This document shows, piece after piece, positions 1 to 5,861 of a DNA stretch of 34,573 nt. The number at the start of each line of letters is the position of its first letter. The first letter of the stretch is position 1. A program made the translations under genes and the position numbers. This stretch comes from Planctomycetota bacterium (GTDB lineage Bacteria; Planctomycetota; MHYJ01; JACPRB01): NCBI GenBank assembly GCA_016209705.1, contig JACQVR010000015.1, positions 1 through 34,573 on the forward strand, given 5' to 3'. The notes beneath the pieces are model-generated. The model saw only the letters and a list, made by a program, of their open reading frames with translations. It had not been told where the DNA came from and searched no databases.

Positions 1-44
1 AATTATTCGTAACGTTACAATAAGTTTTGAAAATATTTTGTAAC
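1..44. repeat. 31-bp AT-rich repeat, partial copy plus complete copy in tandem
   Basis: Bases 14-44 are a complete 31-bp unit that begins GTTACAA and ends TTGTAAC (7-bp inverted ends) with an AT-rich centre containing TTTTGAAAATATT. Bases 1-13 match the right end of another unit (ending TCGTAAC), so two copies abut here and the first is cut by the window edge. The junction reads GTAACGTTAC, a perfect palindrome. The same unit recurs at 2304-2334, 2335-2365 and 25928-25958, with a degenerate copy at 3122-3152. Function is unknown; an operator, a mobile-derived element or a gene-end signal are all possible. Confidence 0.85.
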
Positions 45-142
45 ACTTGAATGATTCGGGAGCTCCGACTACACTGAACGCGCGAGGCGAGGCAAGATCA
101 TCTCACCGCCATCTCCGGGTCTACGTACCTAATGTCAGATTT

Positions 143-766
143 ATGAGCCGCTTCAAGTCGCTGTGGATTTCGGCGACCGCCCACGCGGCGGTCGCGGCGG
201 GTGCCTGGATCTCCGCGCCCGCGAATCCGGGCGTGCCTCAAGGGGTTCCGGACGCGCCTGCCGCCCTCGTGGCCGGCCTGCGGGATCATGCCCAGGAAGC
301 GTCCGTTGAGTTTCGGGAACGGGTCTGGCTGGCCGCCACGGAATTCCCGGACGCCTCGGATACCCCCGAAGTCGCGCGTCGGCACGTGGAACCCGAATGC
401 GAACCGATCGAGATTCCCACTTTTGCGGCGCGACCGTCGGAACCGACGCTGAAGATTCATGTCGATCCGCGCGTCCTCGTCGTGGTGCCGACGGAGGCGT
501 CTTCACCCGTGAGCGCTCCCGGGCCGGAGCTCTTGAGCATGCCCCATCCCAAGTATCCGACGTCGTCGCGACGCCGGGGAGAGGAAGGGGAGGTGGTGAT
601 CACGTTCGAGGTGACGGCAGCCGGGGCCGTACGGAATCCCGTCGTGGCCAAATCCTCCGGATATCGCTCCCTCGACGAAGCGGCGCTGGACGCCGTGCGA
701 GCCGCGCGGTATAAGGTTTCCGCCCCCGCCCGCGACTCGATCACCGTCGTCTTCCGCCTGCAATGA
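143..766 (+). CDS. TonB-like protein with TonB C-terminal domain
   Basis: This 207-residue protein probably acts as an energy-transducing TonB-type protein spanning the periplasm to an outer-membrane receptor. Residues 7-23 form an N-terminal membrane segment that contains S10-A-T-A-H14, matching the SxxxH signature with which TonB contacts ExbB/ExbD. A proline-rich middle leads to a TonB C-terminal domain (about residues 128-207) with the expected pattern: PKYP, then a Gly-Glu-Val-Val-Ile strand, then SSGYRSLDEAAL, then a final beta strand. The frame is open from a TTG at 47, but I place the start at the ATG at 143 because it sits directly before the membrane anchor. No exbB, exbD or receptor gene is in the window, so the partner is unknown. 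A weak TAATGT box lies 7 nt before the start. The domain assignment is firm; true TonB function is inferred. Confidence 0.85.
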   Translation: MSRFKSLWISATAHAAVAAGAWISAPANPGVPQGVPDAPAALVAGLRDHAQEASVEFRERVWLAATEFPDASDTPEVARRHVEPECEPIEIPTFAARPSEPTLKIHVDPRVLVVVPTEASSPVSAPGPELLSMPHPKYPTSSRRRGEEGEVVITFEVTAAGAVRNPVVAKSSGYRSLDEAALDAVRAARYKVSAPARDSITVVFRLQ

Positions 767-781
767 AGCGGGCGCCGCCGG

Positions 782-787
782 TATAAT
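782..787 (+). promoter_or_regulatory. -10 box of a predicted leaderless moaC promoter
   Basis: A perfect TATAAT hexamer ends 6 nt before the moaC ATG at 794, which would put the transcription start at or next to the A of ATG. The -35 region is weak (CTGCAA at 758-763) and overlaps the end of the TonB-like gene. No Shine-Dalgarno sequence lies between this box and the ATG, consistent with a leaderless transcript. Confidence 0.5.
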
Positions 788-793
788 CCTCTC

Positions 794-1303
794 ATGGCGC
801 GGTTGACACATCTCGATGCCGCCGGTTCCGCCCGCATGGTCGACGTGGGCGACAAGCCGGTGACGCGCCGCACCGCGGTCGCCGCCTGCCGCATCCGCAT
901 GAAGCCGGGTACGCTCTCGCTCCTCATCCAGGGGACGTTGCCCAAGGGCGACGCCCTGGCCGTCGCGCGGGTCGCCGGCATCCAAGCGGCCAAGAAGGCG
1001 GCGGAGCTGATCCCTCTCTGTCATCCGGTGGCCACGACCAAGGTGGAAATCGAACTGACGCCGGCGGGAAGGGCGGCTTTGGACGTCAGGGCGCGCGTGG
1101 ACGCGCTCGATCGCACCGGCGTGGAGATGGAAGCGTTGACGGCGGCGGCTGTCGCGGCCCTGGCGCTCTACGACATGTGCAAGGCCGTTGATCGCGGAAT
1201 GGAAATTGATACACTTCGCCTTCTCCGGAAGGCCGGCGGCCGGAGCGGCGAATGGGTTCGACCGCCCCTCACCAACGGCCCCACGCGAAGGAATACCTCA
1301 TGA
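794..1303 (+). CDS. moaC: Cyclic pyranopterin monophosphate synthase
   Basis: MoaC acts after MoaA in molybdenum cofactor biosynthesis, converting the 3',8-cyclo-GTP product to cyclic pyranopterin monophosphate. At 169 residues the length is normal for the family. The hallmark blocks are present in order: LTHLD and MVDVGDK at the N-terminus, K51-G-D followed by AVARVAGIQAAKK, ELIPLCHP with His77, DRTGVEMEALT (108-116) and YDMCK with Asp127 and Lys130. These cover the known active-site Lys, His, Glu, Asp and Lys positions. The stop overlaps the asd start as ATGA (1300-1303), so the two genes are probably co-translated. No other moa, moe or mob gene is in the window, so the rest of the pathway must lie elsewhere. 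Confidence 0.97.
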   Translation: MARLTHLDAAGSARMVDVGDKPVTRRTAVAACRIRMKPGTLSLLIQGTLPKGDALAVARVAGIQAAKKAAELIPLCHPVATTKVEIELTPAGRAALDVRARVDALDRTGVEMEALTAAAVAALALYDMCKAVDRGMEIDTLRLLRKAGGRSGEWVRPPLTNGPTRRNTS

Positions 1304-2313
1304 CGCGGGGATGTCGAGTCGCCGTGGTCGGCGCCACGGGCCTCGTGGGCCGAAACTTCGTCGCGTGCCTCGAGAAGCGGCGTTTCCCGATCTCCACCTT
1401 GACGCTGTACGCCTCCGCCCAGTCGCTGGGGAAAGTCCTTCATTTCCAAGAGGAGCCCCATCGCGTGGTCGAGCTTTCCCCTGATCGCGTCGATTCGTTC
1501 GACGTCGCGTTCTTCAGCGCGGGCTCCGGCGTCAGCAAGGAATATGCTCCTCGATTCGCTCTGAAGGGGGCGCTGGTCATCGACAACTCCAGCGCGTGGC
1601 GGATGGATCCGGACACGCCCCTCGTGGTGCCCGAAGTGAATCCGCAGGATATCCGGAAGCATCGCGGGATCATCGCCAACCCCAACTGCTCGACGATCCA
1701 GCTCGTCGTGGCGCTCAAGCCCCTGCATGACGCGGCGGTCGTTCGGCGCGTGATCGTTTCGACGTATCAAGCCGTCAGCGGCGCCGGCGGCCGCGCGCTG
1801 GCGGAGTTCGAGGACGAGGTCCGCGCCGACCTGCTGAAAGACGGCCTGGCGCGGCGAACCGTATTTCCCCGGCCGATGGCGTTCAATTGCATTCCGCAGG
1901 TCCCCCAAAAAGACGCCTATCTTCCGACCGGCTATACGGTGGAAGAGACGAAGATGATCCAGGAAACCCAGAAGATCATGGGCGACCCGTCGATCCGCGT
2001 CGCGGCCACGTGCGTCCGCGTTCCGGTTCGGAACGCCCACAGCGAATCCGTCAACCTCGAAACGGAGCGGAAACTGACCGCGGCCGAGGCCGTCGCGATC
2101 CTCAAGAAGGCTCCCGGCGTCGCGGTGAGCGAAGCTCCGGAAACGTTTCCGACGCCTCTGGAAGCCAGCGGCCGCGACGAGACCTTCGTCGGCCGGATCC
2201 GCGAAGACGGGACGGTTCCGAACGGCCTTCACCTGTGGATCGTGGCGGACAACATCCTGAAGGGCGCCGCGCTCAACGCCGTCCAGATCGCCGAAGCGGC
2301 ATTGTTACAATAA
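1300..2313 (+). CDS. asd: Aspartate-semialdehyde dehydrogenase
   Basis: Asd reduces aspartyl phosphate to aspartate semialdehyde with NADPH, at the branch to lysine, diaminopimelate, threonine and methionine. The 337-residue protein shows the nucleotide-binding GATGLVG at 11-17, the catalytic cysteine C130 in NPNCST, Gln157 in TYQAVSGAG and the His247 motif RVPVRNAHSES. The start at 1300 is chosen over an open GTG-type start at 1252 because it gives the canonical N-terminus, overlaps the moaC stop as ATGA and has AAGGA upstream. The last codons (Leu-Gln-stop) lie inside the 31-bp repeat unit at 2304-2334, so the repeat supplies both the C-terminus and the TAA. Identification is firm. Confidence 0.97.
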   Translation: MTRGCRVAVVGATGLVGRNFVACLEKRRFPISTLTLYASAQSLGKVLHFQEEPHRVVELSPDRVDSFDVAFFSAGSGVSKEYAPRFALKGALVIDNSSAWRMDPDTPLVVPEVNPQDIRKHRGIIANPNCSTIQLVVALKPLHDAAVVRRVIVSTYQAVSGAGGRALAEFEDEVRADLLKDGLARRTVFPRPMAFNCIPQVPQKDAYLPTGYTVEETKMIQETQKIMGDPSIRVAATCVRVPVRNAHSESVNLETERKLTAAEAVAILKKAPGVAVSEAPETFPTPLEASGRDETFVGRIREDGTVPNGLHLWIVADNILKGAALNAVQIAEAALLQ

Positions 2314-2365
2314 GTTTTGAGAATATTTCGTAACGTTACGATAAGTTTTGAGAATTTATTGTAAC
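2304..2365. repeat. Abutting pair of the 31-bp repeat between asd and truA
   Basis: Two complete 31-bp units lie head to tail at 2304-2334 and 2335-2365. Both share GTTAC-A, then TAAGTTTTGAGAAT, then GTAAC. The right end of the first (TCGTAAC) and the left end of the second (GTTACGA) make a perfect 14-bp palindrome at 2328-2341. The asd stop codon is in the first unit, and the truA ATG follows the second unit with no gap. The pair is strikingly AT-rich against GC-rich neighbours. Confidence 0.9.
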
Positions 2366-3151
2366 ATGCCCCGAAGACCCCCCCTCCGCAATCTCAAGTT
2401 GACCATCGAATACGATGGCACGCGCTACTTCGGTTGGCAGGTGCAGGACGGAAAGCCCACGATCCAGGGAGAACTTCAGCGGGCCGTCGAGGAGATCACC
2501 GGGCGGCGGATCACGGTGATCGGTTCGGGCCGGACCGACGCCGGGGTTCACGCGTGCGGTCAGATCGCCAATTTCAAGACGTCCAGCCGGCTGCCGAGTT
2601 CCAAGTGGGTCCTCGCGCTGAATGCCCACTTGCCGGAGGACATCCGCGTGCTCCATGCCGAGGACGCGCCGGCCGATTTTCACGCGCAGTTCCACGCCAC
2701 GCGCAAGACCTACGCCTACACCGTCCTGAACCGCGAGGCCGGGACGGCCCTCGATCGCCATCGCGTTCAGTGGGTCCGGCCGCCGCTGGACGCGGAGGCC
2801 ATGTCCCAGGCGGCGACGTTCCTCCAGGGCACCCATGACTTCCGCGCCTTCGGCTCGGAGATGTCCAAGAAGGAACGCACCGTTCGCACGATCCACGTCG
2901 CCCGCGTCGAACGCCGCGGCGATCGAATCCTCTTCACGTTCACGGCGGACGGGTTCCTGTACAATCAGGTCCGCGCCATGGTGGGAACGCTGCTCGACGT
3001 GGGGCGGGGCAAGCGCCCGCCCGCGTGGGTCCGGCAGGTGCTCGAATCGAAGGACCGCCGTCAAGCCGGCGCCAACGTCTCCGCCAAAGGGCTTTGTCTC
3101 AGGAGCGTCGAATACGCCGGCGTTGCAATGTCTTCTGAAAATTCATCGTAA
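2366..3151 (+). CDS. truA: tRNA pseudouridine(38-40) synthase
   Basis: TruA converts uridines 38-40 of the tRNA anticodon arm to pseudouridine. The 261-residue protein has the family N-terminus (LKLTIEYDGTRYFGWQ), the catalytic aspartate D58 in GSGRTDAGVHA, KTYAY near 120, and the C-terminal FLYNQVRAMVGTLLDVGRGK block. I start at the ATG at 2366, directly after the 31-bp repeat; a TTG at 2348 would add six residues encoded by the repeat. There is no Shine-Dalgarno sequence before either start. The final ten residues (VAMSSENSS and the stop) are encoded by a degenerate copy of the same 31-bp repeat at 3122-3152, beyond the conserved domain. Confidence 0.96.
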   Translation: MPRRPPLRNLKLTIEYDGTRYFGWQVQDGKPTIQGELQRAVEEITGRRITVIGSGRTDAGVHACGQIANFKTSSRLPSSKWVLALNAHLPEDIRVLHAEDAPADFHAQFHATRKTYAYTVLNREAGTALDRHRVQWVRPPLDAEAMSQAATFLQGTHDFRAFGSEMSKKERTVRTIHVARVERRGDRILFTFTADGFLYNQVRAMVGTLLDVGRGKRPPAWVRQVLESKDRRQAGANVSAKGLCLRSVEYAGVAMSSENSS

Positions 3152-3152
3152 C
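3122..3152. repeat. Degenerate coding copy of the 31-bp repeat
   Basis: The segment begins GTTGCAAT and ends ATCGTAAC, is exactly 31 bp, and matches the 2304-2334 unit at 22 of 31 positions when aligned without gaps. It forms the 3' end of truA, including its TAA, and ends 1 nt before the GTG of the glycosyltransferase gene. The identical length and gene-boundary position make a chance match unlikely, but the divergence lowers certainty. Confidence 0.6.
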
Positions 3153-3153
3153 C

Positions 3154-4362
3154 GTGCGGATCATCCATGTCATCACCCGCCTGATCGTGGGAGGAGCGCA
3201 GGAAAACACGGTGCTCTCATGCCGGGGGCTGTGCAATCTGGGTCACGACGTCACCCTGGTCACCGGCGCGGAGACGGGCCCGGAAGGGAGCCTGCTGGAG
3301 GAGGCGCGAAAGACGGGCTGTCGCGTCGTGGTCCTCGACTCGCTCTGCCGAGCGCCGCACCCCGTGCGCGATGCGCGCGCGCTCATCGAACTCCGGCGTC
3401 TGTTCCGGAGGGATCGTCCCCACGTCGTTCACACGCATTCGAGCAAGGCCGGCATCCTGGGCCGTGCCGCCGCCCGTTGGGCCGGCGTTCCGGCCGTCGT
3501 TCACACCAACCACGGGCTTCCATTCCACGCGTTTCAGGCCGCTCCCGTCCGATGGCTGTGGCGGCTGATCGAGATGGCCGCGGGTCCCTTAGCCGATCGG
3601 ATCGTCTGCGTCGGAGAAACCATGCGCCGGCAATCGCTCCAGACGAGGATCGCTCCGCCCGAGAAACACGTGGTGATTCCAAGCGGCATGGAAGTCGCGC
3701 CGTTCCTGTCTTCTTCTGGGGATGCCGACGTGCGCCGGCGCCACGGCATCCCGCCGGACGTCCCCGTCATCGGTTGCGTCGGGCGGATCGCGCCTCAGAA
3801 GTCGCCCGAAGATTTCGTCGAGGCCGCCACGCTCGTGATGGCGGTCCGCGCGGACGTTCGAGCCCTGTGGGTCGGCGACGGACCCCGGCGCCAGGCGTTG
3901 GAACGGCGCGTCCGGACGGCCGGCCTTCACGACCGCTTCACGTGGGCCGGGCTCGTTTCTCCGGCGGCCGTTCCACCGTACTTTCAAGCCATCGACGTAT
4001 TCCTCCTGCCTTCCTTGTGGGAAGGGCTTCCCCGAGTCGCCGTGCAAGCCGCGCTTTCGGGCCGTCCCGTCGTGGCGTACGCCTCGGACGGCACGTCGGA
4101 GGTCGTTCAGGACGGCGTCACGGGGTACCTCGTGACGCCCGGCGACAGCCGGCGCATGGCCGATCGCGTCCTCGAGCTGCTTGCACGTCCCGACCGCGGC
4201 CGCGCGATGGGCTCCGCGGGCCGCGCGCTTCTCGCCGCCCGTTTCGACCACCGGCGCATGGTGGAAGCTTTGGACACGCTGTACCGCGAGATCTTCCAGC
4301 GTCGCGCCGCGCGATCCCCATCCGACGGGCGAACGGACGATTCGCCTTTTTCTGATTCTTGA
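3154..4362 (+). CDS. Glycosyltransferase family 4, GT-B fold
   Basis: This 402-residue protein is a retaining GT-B glycosyltransferase, likely acting on a cell-surface or lipid-linked glycan. The N-terminal domain starts MRIIHVITRLIVGGAQENT, the typical acceptor-side glycine loop, and HVVHTHSSKAGILGR follows near 88-105. The C-terminal donor domain has VIGCVGRIAPQKSPEDFVEA, then VGDGPRRQALE, then SLWEGLPRVAVQAALSGRPVVA. In that last motif the usual E-x7-E has its second glutamate replaced by glutamine (gaa...caa at the codon level). GTG at 3154 is the likely start, 2 nt after the truA stop and without a clear ribosome binding site. No sugar biosynthesis neighbours help to fix the substrate. 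Confidence 0.9.
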   Translation: MRIIHVITRLIVGGAQENTVLSCRGLCNLGHDVTLVTGAETGPEGSLLEEARKTGCRVVVLDSLCRAPHPVRDARALIELRRLFRRDRPHVVHTHSSKAGILGRAAARWAGVPAVVHTNHGLPFHAFQAAPVRWLWRLIEMAAGPLADRIVCVGETMRRQSLQTRIAPPEKHVVIPSGMEVAPFLSSSGDADVRRRHGIPPDVPVIGCVGRIAPQKSPEDFVEAATLVMAVRADVRALWVGDGPRRQALERRVRTAGLHDRFTWAGLVSPAAVPPYFQAIDVFLLPSLWEGLPRVAVQAALSGRPVVAYASDGTSEVVQDGVTGYLVTPGDSRRMADRVLELLARPDRGRAMGSAGRALLAARFDHRRMVEALDTLYREIFQRRAARSPSDGRTDDSPFSDS

Positions 4363-4388
4363 ACAAATCTAGACGATCATGATATACT
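4359..4388 (+). promoter_or_regulatory. Predicted sigma-70 promoter for the hpf-ptsN-HPr-ptsI cluster
   Basis: TTGAAC (4359-4364) and TATACT (4383-4388) are separated by 18 bp in an AT-richer stretch that overlaps the glycosyltransferase stop. A start about 7 nt downstream would fall at 4395-4397, right at the ATG of a 39-codon ORF. hpf itself begins 116 nt further on. Confidence 0.5.
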
Positions 4389-4396
4389 GGCAGTGC

Positions 4397-4516
4397 ATGG
4401 CGTCCGCCCGAGTTTGTTCGTCGTCATTCCGCAACGCGCCCACCCTCCAAGGTACTTCACTCCGGAATCCGCGCGAACCGAAGGCCCTTGAGCCCCCTGG
4501 GCGGGAGGCACGGTGA
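4397..4516 (+). CDS. Possible 39-residue leader ORF coupled to hpf
   Basis: An ORF opens at the ATG at 4397, immediately after the predicted TATACT promoter, and stops at TGA 4514-4516, overlapping the hpf GTG as GTGA. The peptide starts MASARVCSSSF and is rich in Pro, Arg and Ser with no recognisable domain. The geometry (leaderless start, terminal overlap) would suit a translationally coupled leader. Its third-position GC is only moderate compared with neighbouring genes, so it may equally be an untranslated leader of about 115 nt. I treat it as a candidate only. Confidence 0.28.
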   Translation: MASARVCSSSFRNAPTLQGTSLRNPREPKALEPPGREAR

Positions 4517-4932
4517 AGATCACGGTGACCGGCCGGCACATGGTAGTGACGGACCGTCTCCGCGATTTCTCCATCGAAAAGACGTCCCGACTGCTGAAAT
4601 ATTTCGACAACCTACAGCGGGCAGAGATCGTCTTCATTCCGGAAAAAGACGGACGCTACGCGGCGGAGGTGATCGTCCACGCCCCGCGCGGGTCGGTTCT
4701 GGTCGTCCACGCGAAAGACCCATCCGCCACGGCGGCGTTCGACACAGCCCTCGCAAAGTTAGAGCGCCAACTGGTCAAGCTGAAGGACAAGCTCCGGAAG
4801 GAGTCGCGCCGGACGGTCCACGGCGCCGCGTTTCGCTCCGCCGGAATCACGACCGGTGGCGAGGAGGCGGAGCCGTCCGAAGCGGAAATCATCGGAACAT
4901 GGAATGAACAGGGCAGGGATGAGCAGCCATGA
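4513..4932 (+). CDS. hpf: Ribosome hibernation promoting factor, HPF/RaiA family
   Basis: HPF binds the 30S decoding region and promotes inactive ribosome dimers in slow growth. The 139-residue protein begins MKITVTGRHM, the standard beta strand, and has EIVFIPEKDGRYAAEVIVHAPRG followed by the long helix DTALAKLERQLVKLKDKLRK (about 77-96). The tail of about 40 residues is acidic and is not the dimerisation domain of long HPF, so this is a short-type protein with an extension. The start is a GTG preceded by GGGAGG. Its end overlaps ptsN as ATGA (4929-4932). The hpf-ptsN pairing is also seen in the proteobacterial rpoN cluster, but rpoN is absent here. Confidence 0.93.
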   Translation: MKITVTGRHMVVTDRLRDFSIEKTSRLLKYFDNLQRAEIVFIPEKDGRYAAEVIVHAPRGSVLVVHAKDPSATAAFDTALAKLERQLVKLKDKLRKESRRTVHGAAFRSAGITTGGEEAEPSEAEIIGTWNEQGRDEQP

Positions 4933-5405
4933 AAATCACTGAGTTTATCTCGCGAAAGGCCGTGGTGGCGAATCTGAAATCGGTCGACAAGAAAGGCGTC
5001 ATTCAGGAACTGGTCGCCGCCATGAAAAAGGCCTACCCCGGCGAACGGTTCGCGACCGGCGACGTGGTCCACGCCATTCTGGACCGGGAGCACCGGCTGG
5101 GCAGCACGGGGTTGGGAAGCGGCGTCGCCATTCCTCACGCCTACATCGAGTCCCTCAAGGGCATCGTCGGAGCCTTCGGCCGTTCCGACCACACGATCGA
5201 CTTCAACGCCGTGGACGGACAGCCCGTCCGGCTTTTCTTTCTCATCGCCTCTCCCACCATCCACAAGGCCGAATACATGGAAGCTCTGAAAGCGACTTCG
5301 ACCGCGATTCGAACGCAGAACTTCTGCAAATTCCTTCTGGCGGCCAAAACGGTCAAGGAGATCGAAGAGGTCTTTCGCGACGCCGAAGAGCTCGCGAAAG
5401 TATAG
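4929..5405 (+). CDS. ptsN: PTS EIIA-type (nitrogen/fructose) phosphocarrier
   Basis: This 158-residue protein is an EIIA of the fructose/mannitol/Ntr superfamily that accepts phosphate from HPr. The phospho-accepting histidine is H70 in GVAIPHA, following the typical REHRLGSTGLGSG. The remainder (RLFFLIASPTIHKAEYMEAL) fits the family. It is translationally coupled to hpf and stands with HPr and EI but without EIIB or EIIC permease genes, so a regulatory phosphorelay is more likely than sugar uptake. The target of this EIIA cannot be seen from the sequence. Confidence 0.92.
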   Translation: MKITEFISRKAVVANLKSVDKKGVIQELVAAMKKAYPGERFATGDVVHAILDREHRLGSTGLGSGVAIPHAYIESLKGIVGAFGRSDHTIDFNAVDGQPVRLFFLIASPTIHKAEYMEALKATSTAIRTQNFCKFLLAAKTVKEIEEVFRDAEELAKV

Positions 5406-5487
5406 GCGCCCTGGATCTCCGCCGCTCCTCCTCCGTACGCCCCGGGCCCGATCGGATCCGAGGAGAGCCCTCGAACGATTCAACGTC

Positions 5488-5775
5488 ATGATCCACATGA
5501 TCCACGAAAGATTCATCACAATCCTGAATCGCAAGGGGTTGCATGTGCGGCCCGCGGCGGCCTTCGCGCAGGCCGCCGCGCGCTTCAAATCCCGGATCCG
5601 GCTGCTTCGCGACGGGCGCGCCTTCGACGGCAAGAGCAGCCTCGAACTGCTCATGATCGCCGCCGTTCCCGGAACATCGCTGACCCTCCAAGCGGAAGGC
5701 GAGGACGCGGCGGAAGCGGTCGAAACGCTGGCCCGATTCGCCGCGAATCGATTTGGAATGGAAGAGGACGACTGA
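5488..5775 (+). CDS. ptsH: Phosphocarrier protein HPr
   Basis: HPr passes phosphate from enzyme I to EIIA. The 95-residue protein has the active histidine H19 in KGLHVRPAAAFAQAA and a Ser pair at 50-51 in DGKSSLELLMIAA, the region of the regulatory Ser46 in Gram-positive HPr. The end EAVETLARFAANRFG is the usual last helix. ATG codons at 5488 and 5497 are both possible; the conserved domain begins just after either. It lies 82 bp after ptsN and 86 bp before ptsI, and I see no terminator in those gaps. Whether the serine is phosphorylated would need an HPr kinase, which is not in this window. Confidence 0.93.
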   Translation: MIHMIHERFITILNRKGLHVRPAAAFAQAAARFKSRIRLLRDGRAFDGKSSLELLMIAAVPGTSLTLQAEGEDAAEAVETLARFAANRFGMEEDD

Positions 5776-5861
5776 TCTTGCTCGAATCCAGGAGTCCGTA
5801 CGGCCGTAGGCGGTGCGGACGGGTGCCTTCGAGCGCCGAGGCGTGACGCGGAACCATTCGC

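Noticed and set aside
2304..2365. 31-bp repeats as integron attC sites or a CRISPR array
   Set aside because: The ends GTTACAA/TTGTAAC do not fit the attC core GTTRRRY because of the C at position 5, and the flanking genes are housekeeping, not cassettes. Copies abut with no spacers, so they are not CRISPR.
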